Positions 25,947 to 33,697 of a DNA stretch of 56,442 nt are shown piece by piece. A program made the translations under genes and the position numbers. The notes under the pieces were generated by a model that had not been told where the DNA came from, searched no databases, and worked only from the letters and a program-made list of their open reading frames with translations. Positions within the stretch are counted from its first letter, which is position 1, and each line of letters begins with the position of its first letter. Source of the stretch: Candidatus Fermentibacterota bacterium (GTDB taxonomy: Bacteria > Fermentibacterota > Fermentibacteria > Fermentibacterales > JCC-6); contig JAUVIR010000012.1 of NCBI GenBank assembly GCA_030592645.1, forward strand, positions 1 to 56,442, in the 5' to 3' direction.

Positions 25947-26484
25947 GGCTCTTAATCTGCTTGAAGATAACCTTAAAAACAGAAACTTGATCCGTCACTG
26001 CCTTGCGTCGGAGGCAGTTATGCGCACGCTCGCTTTCGACAGAGGCGAGGATATTGATCTATGGGGTATTACCGGCCTGCTGCATGATCTGGACTACGAA
26101 AAGACTGTCGATGACCCTGCAAGACACGCGCTGGTCACCGCCTCCATGCTCGACGGGGAGCTTCCGGAGGAAGCTATACACGCCATAAAGTCACATAACT
26201 CTGAGAATAACGGTATCGAAAGGTCTTCGGATTTCGATTACCTTCTTGCGGCCGGGGAATCTATAACCGGCCTGATAGTCGCTGTCGCCCTTGTATATCC
26301 CGATAAGAAAATCCAGCCCGTAAAACTGAAATCCGTCCTGAAAAGAATGAACATGACCGCATTCGCAAGGTCGGTCCCGAGGGAAACCATCAGAGACTGT
26401 TCAAAGGCAGGATACGAGTTGGACGAATTTGCGCGTCTTTCCCTTGAAGCGATGAAGGGAATTGCCTCGGATATAGGTCTTTGA
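25924..26484 (+). CDS. HD-domain hydrolase
   Basis: A 186-residue predicted metal-dependent phosphohydrolase. The pattern is H (LIRHCLASE), HD in GLLHDLDYE, and H in AIKSHNSEN, matching small HDIG-type proteins often annotated as putative nucleotidyl hydrolases. The GTG at 25924 was chosen: GGAGG lies about 11 bases upstream and the next residues begin the first helix; the longer frame from 25882 would bury deeper in nnr. Last gene before the operon ends. The substrate is unknown. Confidence 0.8.
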   Translation: MTIITRDKALNLLEDNLKNRNLIRHCLASEAVMRTLAFDRGEDIDLWGITGLLHDLDYEKTVDDPARHALVTASMLDGELPEEAIHAIKSHNSENNGIERSSDFDYLLAAGESITGLIVAVALVYPDKKIQPVKLKSVLKRMNMTAFARSVPRETIRDCSKAGYELDEFARLSLEAMKGIASDIGL

Positions 26485-26514
26485 CCCAATCCATGCGGTC
26501 AATATCAAAAAAAC

Positions 26515-26610
26515 TTGATATGTAACTGCAACATATCAATCAAACCGCAACAATAGTGTACATATGTTTATGTGCTATTGTCAAGTCATGTCAACTTGAC
26601 AGATTGACAG
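26515..26610. promoter_or_regulatory. Cluster of inverted repeats upstream of brnT
   Basis: An AT-rich gap holds: TTGATATGT (26515-26523) with ACATATCAA (26531-26539); CAATAG/CTATTG flanking an imperfect arm around 26551-26580; GTCAAGT/ACTTGAC (26580-26600); and the near-perfect palindrome TGTCAACTTGACA (26589-26601) followed by a second TTGACA (26604-26609). No T tract follows the first hairpin, so it is not an obvious terminator. Binding sites or remnants of a mobile element are both possible. Confidence 0.45.
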
Positions 26611-26704
26611 CATGATTTACATGATATTGGTTTGTAAGTACATAAAGCAGGCATAGAGATATGGTACTGTTACATAATCATTGTTCGAATCAGGAAATCT
26701 ACAC

Positions 26705-26741
26705 TTGACATGCACCACCACTGAGGTATAAATATTATACC
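26705..26741 (+). promoter_or_regulatory. brnT promoter overlapped by a perfect 17-bp palindromic operator
   Basis: TTGACA (26705-26710), 16-base spacer, TATAAA (26727-26732). The perfect palindrome GGTATAA-ATA-TTATACC (26725-26741) covers the -10 and ends one base before the brnT ATG. The predicted transcription start (about 26739) falls within three bases of the start codon, leaving no space for a ribosome-binding site. Confidence 0.75.
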
Positions 26742-27002
26742 ATGATATTTGAATATGACACTCGCAAGAGCGAAAAGAATGCAGAGAAGCACGGAATTGA
26801 TTTCGAAAAAGCACAGAAGCTATGGGATGATCCTGACTTGATTGAAATTCCTGCAAAAACAGAAGATGAACCGAGATATATGGTCATCGGAATGATCGAC
26901 AGAACCTATTGGTCGGGAATCATCACGTACAGGGAATCATCTATCCGGATCATCTCTGTACGACGATCCCATGATGAGGAAGTGATAATTTATGAAGGCT
27001 AA
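26742..27002 (+). CDS. brnT: BrnT-family toxin
   Basis: An 86-residue RelE-fold ribonuclease toxin. The N-terminal pattern FEYDTRKSEKNAEKHGIDFEKA and the central DEPRYMVIGMIDRTYW, followed by IRIISVRRSHDEE, are characteristic of BrnT, which cuts RNA and halts translation. The start is fixed by family alignment (short sequence before the YD.RK motif) and immediately follows the palindromic operator, so the message is probably leaderless. Overlaps the antitoxin gene by 11 bases. Confidence 0.9.
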   Translation: MIFEYDTRKSEKNAEKHGIDFEKAQKLWDDPDLIEIPAKTEDEPRYMVIGMIDRTYWSGIITYRESSIRIISVRRSHDEEVIIYEG

Positions 27003-27219
27003 GGATTTGGACGGGAAGTTCGACAACGGTGAGAATGTTCTTCAATATCTGGAACTCGCTCAAGCACGACGAGTCGAACAGAAACAGAAGCGAGTAAATG
27101 TTGACTTTCCTATCTGGATGATTCACTCGCTGGACAAGGAAGCCAAGCGCCTTGGTATCCCCAGACAATCTCTGATTAAGATGCTTATTGCCAAACATAT
27201 AGAAGAAGCCAGAGCATAA
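26992..27219 (+). CDS. brnA: BrnA-like ribbon-helix-helix antitoxin
   Basis: A 75-residue antitoxin. The C-terminal half, KRVNVDFPIWMIHSLDKEAKRLGIPRQSLIKMLIAKHI, has the strand-helix-helix pattern of the CopG/MetJ class, so it can bind DNA as a dimer; the N-terminal part would wrap the toxin. Overlap with brnT (11 bases) implies coupled translation. In characterised BrnTA pairs BrnA binds an inverted repeat in its own promoter, which fits the palindrome at 26725. Confidence 0.85.
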   Translation: MKAKDLDGKFDNGENVLQYLELAQARRVEQKQKRVNVDFPIWMIHSLDKEAKRLGIPRQSLIKMLIAKHIEEARA

Positions 27220-27317
27220 TCTGAATTCTAACAACCAAATGCAGCAGAACTGCGTATTGGCTTTTAAAGCATGGTTTTGCAGTCTGCTGATTTGAGGTGT
27301 TACCTGGTTATATAGGT

Positions 27318-27899
27318 CTAGTTTCCGAAGAGTTCCCTGCCCTTCCTGAATGCCTCGAGGTTCACCTTCAGCGCCTTCGGAGGCACACGTTCCTCTATCG
27401 CCTGCGTCCAGTGTGCCTCATCGATAGGCAGATGGGGCGAGACCGCTCCGATCAGTACGACATTCACTACCCTGAGGTTGCCGAGTTCCTCGGCGATCTC
27501 AACTGCGGGAATGAGGGTTACCGGAAGGTTCTCTTTTTCAATTATTTCGTTCACATCCGGATACTCGGCATGCCCTGTATTAACAGTCATGGGAGTGATT
27601 TCAAGATCGCAGGCCACAAGCTTTCCGTGAGGAGCAAGGTAGGGAGACCATCTGAGACTTTCCATCTTCTCCATGGAAAGGATTAGATCCGCGCAGCCTT
27701 TTTCCACCAGGGGACTGTATATCTTTTCTCCGAAACGGACATGGCTCGATACGCTTCCGCCGCGCTGAGACATTCCATGGACTTCGCTCTTCTTGACATC
27801 ATTCCCCGCGCGGAGGGCAGCCGCACAGAGGACTTCGCTGGCAAGGAGTATCCCCTGGCCACCGGTTCCGCAGATGATAACATTGGTTACGGATTTCAT
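27318..27899 (-). CDS. iorB: Indolepyruvate ferredoxin oxidoreductase, beta subunit
   Basis: A 193-residue gamma-type subunit of a 2-oxoacid:ferredoxin oxidoreductase. It contains VIICGTGGQGILLASEVL at the N-terminus, SEVHGMSQRGGSVSSHVRFG, and PHLPI further on, typical of IorB. With IorA it converts aryl pyruvates (from Trp, Phe, Tyr) to aryl-acetyl-CoA and reduces ferredoxin. The ATG at 27899 overlaps the iorA stop (ATGA); the longer frame to 27953 is within iorA and has no family similarity. Last gene of the ptb-buk-iorA-iorB operon. Confidence 0.93.
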   Translation of the reverse strand: MKSVTNVIICGTGGQGILLASEVLCAAALRAGNDVKKSEVHGMSQRGGSVSSHVRFGEKIYSPLVEKGCADLILSMEKMESLRWSPYLAPHGKLVACDLEITPMTVNTGHAEYPDVNEIIEKENLPVTLIPAVEIAEELGNLRVVNVVLIGAVSPHLPIDEAHWTQAIEERVPPKALKVNLEAFRKGRELFGN

Positions 27900-29680
27900 G
27901 ACTGTCCTCCCATGTCCTTGGAGATGGCATCTACAGGGCAAACCTGAACACACATATTGCAGTCAGGCCAGCAGAGGTGTTTGCTGATCTCGGGCTTTTC
28001 GCCGTCCCAGGTTATGGCGGGACAGCCAAGCTTCATACACAGCTTGCAGCTTATACATTTCTCCGGGTCTACCACTGCAATGCCTTTTCTAATCGGCTTG
28101 TAAGCCATTATGCATGGTCTCCTGGTTATTATTACGGAGAGTTCGTCACGGTTCATTTCCTCTTTGAAAACTTTTTCCATTTCCGGCAGATCGTGCGGAT
28201 CAACAACGCATACGTGCTTTACTCCGCATGCTTTAACAAGTTTTTCCAGATCAAGAACGGGAGCGGGTTCTCCTCGGAGATTCTTTCCTGTGGTAGGGTT
28301 TTCCTGTCCTCCTGTCATAGCGGTAAGACTGTTGTCCATGATCATTACTGTACCGGTATTCCCGTTATAGACCATGTCTATAAGTCCGGTTATTCCCGAA
28401 TGGACGAAAGTTGACTCGCCTATGGCGGCAACAAGTTTTCCCATTCCTTCCCTGCCGACGGCCTTTTCAATTCCTGCTAGAACACCAATGGACGCGCCCA
28501 TGCATACCGTTGTTTCAAGCGCGTTATGGGGAGGCATAAGCCCAAGAGTATAGCAGCCGATATCACCTGTTGAACTTCCTCCAAGTTTGCTCAGACAATA
28601 GAAAGCTCCCCTGTGGGGACATCCGGCACAAAGGGCAGGAGGCCTCGCCGGGAGCTGAATCTCGCTGAAGGTGATTTCCTTTGTCGTTCCGGGGTGAACG
28701 GCTTTCCTTACGATCTGGGGGTTCAGTTCTCCCTCAAGCGGAATGATGCTCTTCCCGTCGGCCTCTATGAGGAATCGGGCTTTGATGTTCTCCTCGAGGT
28801 AGGGGTCGTTCTCCTCGACAAAGATAATCCTGTCCACCATGTTTATGAACTTCTCTATAAGATTCCAGGGCAATGGATTAGAAAGACCTATCTTAAGCAC
28901 GCTGGCTTCGGGACTAACTTCTTTGACGTACTGATAGGATATCCCGCTGGTGATTATGCCAAGGGAGGTATCTCCCTCTTCAATTCTGTTCAGAGAACAT
29001 TCCGCACCCCAGGCGGATATATCTTTAAGCCGCTGCTCAACTCTGCTGTGCATCGCTCTGGCGTGGGCGGGAATAGGGACCCTTTTCTTTATATCCCCCA
29101 CATAACCCTTTACGGGCACTTCTTTTCGCGGACCCAGTGTCACCATGCTTTTTGAGTGACAGATCCTTGTTGTCAGCCGCAGAAGAACGGGTGTGTCAAA
29201 GTCTTCGGAGATCTTCAGGGCCTCACCAACCATATCCTTTGCTTCCTGGCTGTCCGAGGGTTCGAGAACAACTACTTTGGCGGCTTTCCCTATCAGTCTG
29301 TTGTCCTGCTCGTTCTGGCTTGAGTGCATCCCCGGGTCATCGGCTGATACTATTACGATACCGCCCGTTGCTCCTATGTAACTGAGCGTGAAAAGGGGGT
29401 CAGCTGCAACGTTCAGCCCCACATGCTTCATTGCCGATAGAACCCTTGCTCCCGCGAACGAAGCGCCGGCAACCACTTCAAGCCCTACTTTCTCATTCGG
29501 GGCCCACTGAGCGTCTATCTCATCGTACTCTTCGGCGATAGTTTCAAGAATCTCGGTTGAAGGTGTTCCTGGATAGGCTGACGCGAAGTGAACACCGTGT
29601 TCCCAGGCCCCTCTCGCCACAGCTTCATTACCAGAAAGAAGAATTGTCCCCTTGTCTATCGTGTTCAGTTTCTTCCTCAT
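27896..29680 (-). CDS. iorA: Indolepyruvate ferredoxin oxidoreductase, alpha subunit
   Basis: A 594-residue TPP enzyme. N-terminal pyrimidine-binding domain (LLSGNEAVARGAWEHGVHFASAYPGTPSTEI), a central domain, and a TPP/Mg domain with ALCAGCPHRGAFY and GDIGCYTLG. The C-terminus carries a 2[4Fe-4S] ferredoxin domain (CISCKLCMKLGCP and CNMCVQVCP) for electron transfer. Works with IorB in amino-acid fermentation. Sixteen bases downstream of buk on the same strand, so it is part of one transcript. Confidence 0.95.
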   Translation of the reverse strand: MRKKLNTIDKGTILLSGNEAVARGAWEHGVHFASAYPGTPSTEILETIAEEYDEIDAQWAPNEKVGLEVVAGASFAGARVLSAMKHVGLNVAADPLFTLSYIGATGGIVIVSADDPGMHSSQNEQDNRLIGKAAKVVVLEPSDSQEAKDMVGEALKISEDFDTPVLLRLTTRICHSKSMVTLGPRKEVPVKGYVGDIKKRVPIPAHARAMHSRVEQRLKDISAWGAECSLNRIEEGDTSLGIITSGISYQYVKEVSPEASVLKIGLSNPLPWNLIEKFINMVDRIIFVEENDPYLEENIKARFLIEADGKSIIPLEGELNPQIVRKAVHPGTTKEITFSEIQLPARPPALCAGCPHRGAFYCLSKLGGSSTGDIGCYTLGLMPPHNALETTVCMGASIGVLAGIEKAVGREGMGKLVAAIGESTFVHSGITGLIDMVYNGNTGTVMIMDNSLTAMTGGQENPTTGKNLRGEPAPVLDLEKLVKACGVKHVCVVDPHDLPEMEKVFKEEMNRDELSVIITRRPCIMAYKPIRKGIAVVDPEKCISCKLCMKLGCPAITWDGEKPEISKHLCWPDCNMCVQVCPVDAISKDMGGQS

Positions 29681-29696
29681 TTGCCGCCCTTCATTT

Positions 29697-30779
29697 CTAT
29701 CTGTATGACTTTACTTCTTCTACCGAATCAAGAACTCTGAGAACACCTCTCATAAGGGCCTCCAGTTCTTCTTCTCCGGGAAAGATAATGATTTTTCCAA
29801 GGTACTCAAGGTTATGTTTCAGCTTGTCGGTCATCCATTTATTGTGTGCTATGCCTCCGGTAATGACAACCGCGTTTACTTTTCCTGCAAGCGCAGCTCC
29901 CATCGCTCCGGCTTCCTTTGTTATCTGATAAGCCATTGCTCGAAGCGCCAGATCACATTTGGAGTCGCCTTCCTCAGCCCGTTTCAGAGCCTCGCCCACA
30001 TGATCGGTACCGGTATAGGCAATAAGGCCTCCGCGCCGGAGCAGCATAACTTTCATCTCGCTCCAGGTGTACTCACCCGACAGGCATAGTTTCGCAAGCC
30101 CTGTTGTCGGGAGTGCCCCGACCCTCTGGGGACTGAATGGGCCGCCATCGTTAGCCTGGCTTGTATCTATCATTCTGCCTTCTCTTATTGCGGTGACGGA
30201 TATTCCGCTTCCGAGGTGAAGTACAACAAGATTCAATTCTCTGAGTTCCAGGCCCAGCATTTGAGCAGCCTTGTAGGCTACCATCCTGATATTCAGTGCG
30301 TGGCTGAGGCTGGTCCGCTGCAGGGCTGGAAGACCGGAGAGCCTTGCCTCATCTATCATTTCATCCACGCAGACCGGGTCAACTATATAGGGTTTAACTC
30401 CGGCTGCTTTCGCTATTCCGTGGGCAAGAAGAGCTCCGAGATTGGACGGGTGGTCTGCCTGAAGAGTCGATCCTTCTCTTATTGCATCGACCAGCGCTTC
30501 GTTCACTTCATAGGTTCCGCTTTCAAGAGATTTGAACGCGCCGCCGCGACCTACAACAGCTGAAAGATCTTTCAGGCTGTAACCTTTTTCCTCTAGAATA
30601 CGAAGTATAAGGTTCCGTCTGAAATCATGCTGCCCGAAAGTAGAATCGAATCGGGCCAGTTCATCTGGAAGATGTCTGATATTTTCTTCGAAAATAAGTT
30701 CGGTTTCCCGGAACAATCCGACCTTTGTTGATGTTCCTCCGGGATTTATCGCGAATATCAGTCTTCCTTTATCAGTCAT
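29697..30779 (-). CDS. buk: Butyrate kinase family acyl kinase
   Basis: A 360-residue acetokinase-family (ASKHA) enzyme that makes ATP from an acyl phosphate. INPGGTSTKVGLF is the first phosphate motif; VVGRGGAFKSLESGTYEVNE, SLSHALNIR, HLGSGISVTAI and VVITGGIAHN are all family motifs. GGAGGG precedes the ATG. The start overlaps the ptb stop by eight bases. Because the next genes oxidise aryl or branched 2-oxoacids, the substrate may be arylacetyl or isobutyryl/isovaleryl phosphate instead of butyryl phosphate; this is inference. Confidence 0.93.
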   Translation of the reverse strand: MTDKGRLIFAINPGGTSTKVGLFRETELIFEENIRHLPDELARFDSTFGQHDFRRNLILRILEEKGYSLKDLSAVVGRGGAFKSLESGTYEVNEALVDAIREGSTLQADHPSNLGALLAHGIAKAAGVKPYIVDPVCVDEMIDEARLSGLPALQRTSLSHALNIRMVAYKAAQMLGLELRELNLVVLHLGSGISVTAIREGRMIDTSQANDGGPFSPQRVGALPTTGLAKLCLSGEYTWSEMKVMLLRRGGLIAYTGTDHVGEALKRAEEGDSKCDLALRAMAYQITKEAGAMGAALAGKVNAVVITGGIAHNKWMTDKLKHNLEYLGKIIIFPGEEELEALMRGVLRVLDSVEEVKSYR

Positions 30780-31674
30780 TTTTCCCTCCTGATACCACTA
30801 CTCCAAGAGCCAGAGAATTTAGTTTAGTGCGTGGAACATCAGATCTTGAAAGCATGACAACAGGCGCCGCAGCGCCGGCTATCAGCCCGCCCAGCTCCGC
30901 GCCTGACATGTACATGAGCCCCTTAGCCAGAATATTGCCGCATGAGATATCGGGGGTTATCAGAATGTTTGCCCTTCCGGCAACTTCTCCAGTAATTCCC
31001 TTTATTGCAGCCGACTCAGGATCCATTGCTCCATCGAGGGCAATGGGACCTGCTACAGCAAGGCCGGGAATTCCCTCTGCGGCAATTTCAGCGAACATTA
31101 CCGTTTCAGGCATTTTCTCGTTCGGGACTTCTACCGCTGCAAGAAGAGCTACAAGAGGCTTTTCCGCTCCAAGTTTCGTTATCACACCGGCTGCGTTCAA
31201 AGCTATCTGGCGGGTTGCTTCCATGTCAGGCCTTATGTTCATTCCTCCGTCGGAGATTATCACAAGTCTGTTCTGACTGGGTACCTGCAGAACCGCTACA
31301 TGGCTGAGTATTCGACCGGTTCGAAGGCCGGTTTCCCTGTTGAGCAGCGCTTTCTGGAAGATGGAGGTTTTCAGCAGACCCTTCATCAGAATATTCGCTT
31401 CTCCTGAACGTACAAGTCTAACAGCCTCCAGTGCAGCTTCTTCAGGATCCCCGGAGTCCACTATCTCGATTCCGTCCGGAAGTTTCCTTCCAAGTTCCCG
31501 AAGAGTTTCTCTGACCCCGGCTGCAGGCCCCACTATTATGGTTGATGCAATGTTCTCTTCGAAAGCTGTTATCAATGCCTCAATAGACGAAGCATCGTGC
31601 CCCATAGGAATGGCGACTCTTGCCTCCGATATCCCTCTCGCGGCCTGTCTGATCTCGTCGAAATTACTGAACAA
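30772..31674 (-). CDS. ptb: Phosphate butyryltransferase family enzyme
   Basis: A 300-residue phosphotransacetylase/phosphotransbutyrylase that swaps CoA for phosphate. Motifs include VAIPMGHDASSIEALITA, LMKGLLKTSIFQKALLN, SHVAVL and DGGMNIRPD. The TTG at 31674 was chosen because AGGGAGG sits six bases upstream and family homology (FSNFDEIRQAARG) starts there; the frame extends to a GTG at 31701. First gene of the ptb-buk-iorA-iorB operon. No convincing promoter was found in the 157-base divergent gap to the HAD gene. Confidence 0.92.
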   Translation of the reverse strand: MFSNFDEIRQAARGISEARVAIPMGHDASSIEALITAFEENIASTIIVGPAAGVRETLRELGRKLPDGIEIVDSGDPEEAALEAVRLVRSGEANILMKGLLKTSIFQKALLNRETGLRTGRILSHVAVLQVPSQNRLVIISDGGMNIRPDMEATRQIALNAAGVITKLGAEKPLVALLAAVEVPNEKMPETVMFAEIAAEGIPGLAVAGPIALDGAMDPESAAIKGITGEVAGRANILITPDISCGNILAKGLMYMSGAELGGLIAGAAAPVVMLSRSDVPRTKLNSLALGVVVSGGKND

Positions 31675-31831
31675 AAGAACCTCCCTGATGTATGAAACCA
31701 CTTCTGCAGAAATTCAGTACACTTGATCAGTTAAGAGTATGATTGGAGTGGTCTCAGTCCTGTCATTTTTTGTATTATGTATATTGATTCTGCGGCAGCC
31801 AAGGTCACCTTTGTCAGTATGGTGGTAAAAT

Positions 31832-32533
31832 ATGACCAAGCAGCTTGTTAAGCACTCTTTTATCAAGGTCCTGGATGCAGCTGTTGCGCTTCTTTTCGAT
31901 TTCGACGGTGTACTTGCGGACAGCGAGCCGCTCTTCAGAAGATCATGGAATATCGCTCTTGAGCCCTGGGGTCATGAAATATCACCTGAGGATTACTGGA
32001 AATACTGGTCTTCTCTTGGAGAAGGTCTTGAAGGCGAGATCAGAAGATACGGACTGAATGGCATTGATGTTTCCATTGCAAGGAAAAGACAGAAAACTAT
32101 ATACGAAAATTTCGTGAATGACGGCCTTGTTCCCCTGTTTCCCGGGACAGTCCGGCTTCTTGAAACTTTTTCTTCAAATGAGGCCGCTTGCAGATGGCAA
32201 TTCTGTATTGCGTCCAATACCCCTGTCAGACTTATTCGGAACATTCTCCTTGCGGGAGGAGCGAAGATTCCTCTTATAGTAGGGGGAGATAACCTTGAGA
32301 AAAAACCCGCTCCGGATATTTTTCTCCGCGCATCTTCGCTGCTTGATGTCAGACCCTCATCAACCCTTGTCTTCGAGGACTCCTGGAAAGGAGTAGCGGC
32401 GGCAGAAAAGGGTGGGTTCGTCAGTGTTCTGGTACTTAACAGTCATAACGGAAGGCTTGATATTAAAAGCGAATTCGTTATTGATAGCATACAGTCTGTT
32501 CTTGATCTTCTTACAGAAAGGAGCTTGCAATGA
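31832..32533 (+). CDS. HAD-superfamily phosphatase (beta-phosphoglucomutase-like)
   Basis: A 233-residue haloacid-dehalogenase hydrolase. Motif I is FDFDGVLADSE, with nucleophile and acid Asp; motif II is CIASNTP; motif III Lys is in KKPAPDIF; motif IV is VFEDSWKG. A helical cap lies between motifs I and II as in phosphoglycolate phosphatases and beta-phosphoglucomutases. The exact substrate is open. GGTGG stands seven bases upstream of the ATG. The stop overlaps the next ATG. Confidence 0.88.
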   Translation: MTKQLVKHSFIKVLDAAVALLFDFDGVLADSEPLFRRSWNIALEPWGHEISPEDYWKYWSSLGEGLEGEIRRYGLNGIDVSIARKRQKTIYENFVNDGLVPLFPGTVRLLETFSSNEAACRWQFCIASNTPVRLIRNILLAGGAKIPLIVGGDNLEKKPAPDIFLRASSLLDVRPSSTLVFEDSWKGVAAAEKGGFVSVLVLNSHNGRLDIKSEFVIDSIQSVLDLLTERSLQ

Positions 32534-33108
32534 ATCTTATTCTGGATGGACAGGTATTTGCATTACCCTACATCAGTTTTATCGCAGGCTTGCTGTTCTG
32601 TTTTCTTGGAAGGAAGCTGCTTGGAGTAATCGTCATACTTTTCGGATTGATCATAGGATACACATGGGGAGCCTCTCTGCTTGCTGGCGTTATGAACACG
32701 ACCATTGCATCTTCTCCATGGATACAGTGGGCTGCGGGCATCACCGGCGCTATTCTCGGGCTTGTTGCCTGGAAACTATCCATGTTCCTGATCGGAACCG
32801 TGATAGGTCTCTTCATTGCAAGGGGACTTCTCCCGGCCGTACCCGGAATAGCTCACGCAGGAATAGCTCTCACATGCGGTATCCTGGTACACCTTTACAG
32901 GGAACCTGTAATTGCTCTGCTTACCGCTGTATCAGGGGCATATATAGCTGCAGGTTCTGCTGTTATACTTATGGACATGGTCGGTTTTCTTAGTGCGGTC
33001 GGCATCTCTTCTATATATTCGAACAACGCTGCCCTCTTGGTTATCATTCTGACCGGTATATTCGCATTGACAGGTTACAAGTTCCAGACGCGCGACATCA
33101 ATGCTTGA
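32530..33108 (+). CDS. Polytopic membrane protein (DUF4203/TMEM198-like topology)
   Basis: A 192-residue protein with about seven hydrophobic helices containing small Gly/Ala-rich pairs (GLLFCFLGRKLLGVIVILFGLIIGY). The arrangement resembles the DUF4203 group, a guess from topology only. ATGA-type overlap with the upstream HAD gene shows co-translation. Function unknown. Confidence 0.75.
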   Translation: MNLILDGQVFALPYISFIAGLLFCFLGRKLLGVIVILFGLIIGYTWGASLLAGVMNTTIASSPWIQWAAGITGAILGLVAWKLSMFLIGTVIGLFIARGLLPAVPGIAHAGIALTCGILVHLYREPVIALLTAVSGAYIAAGSAVILMDMVGFLSAVGISSIYSNNAALLVIILTGIFALTGYKFQTRDINA

Positions 33109-33172
33109 GCTGCTGGAGCGAGGGTGGTATATTTTTAAATTCTGCTGATGTTTTCCTTATTTGGAGGTGCAA

Positions 33173-33697
33173 TTGAGCCAGAGACTGATAGACTACGCGA
33201 TGGTTGCCATCGTAATACTGACCGTTTTCGGGCTCTTCAGGCTTTCAAGAGTACTGATGCAGCGGCTTATCGGGAAGCTGAGAAACAGATATCCTCTTTT
33301 CGGAGCTGACCGGATGCTGGTCACAGGACTGCTCTTTCTTCTTACCGGCCTGCTGTTTCTACCTCTGTTCACATCTCTTCTTGCCGTGATAAATCGCGCG
33401 CACCTTACCGGCGGCATAGCGCTTCATCTTGTGCTGGTTGCTATCTCTATCATACTTTTCAGTATAGCTGAGGATCTTTTCAGAGATTTCTCATTGTGCC
33501 GCTCGGAAAAATACTGGTCGATCGGTAAACATTTCAAATGTGTATCTCTGCCATTCATTCTATTCTGGTCGGCGGGTTCTCTATTTATCAGTCCGCTCTT
33601 CTATTCCGGTCTGACTCTCGTTCTGGCGCTTTTTTACCTTTTCGCTCTCTCGTGCAGATCCGGTACATGCAGCAGGATCGGGGATAAATCAGGCTGA
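33173..33697 (+). CDS. Hypothetical membrane protein
   Basis: A 174-residue protein with four or five hydrophobic helices (about residues 8-27, 47-70, 80-105, 125-145 and 147-165). I do not recognise it. TTG 33173 was chosen because GGAGG lies five bases upstream; an in-frame TTG at 33161 overlaps that site. The C-terminal tail is Cys- and basic-rich. Its last base is the first base of the next gene's ATG, so it belongs with the glycan-related operon. Confidence 0.7.
   Translation: MSQRLIDYAMVAIVILTVFGLFRLSRVLMQRLIGKLRNRYPLFGADRMLVTGLLFLLTGLLFLPLFTSLLAVINRAHLTGGIALHLVLVAISIILFSIAEDLFRDFSLCRSEKYWSIGKHFKCVSLPFILFWSAGSLFISPLFYSGLTLVLALFYLFALSCRSGTCSRIGDKSG

Noticed and set aside
27235-27290. 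Hairpins after brnA (CAGCAGA/TCTGCTG and smaller ones)
   Set aside because: Stems are short and imperfect and no T tract follows, so I do not call a terminator.
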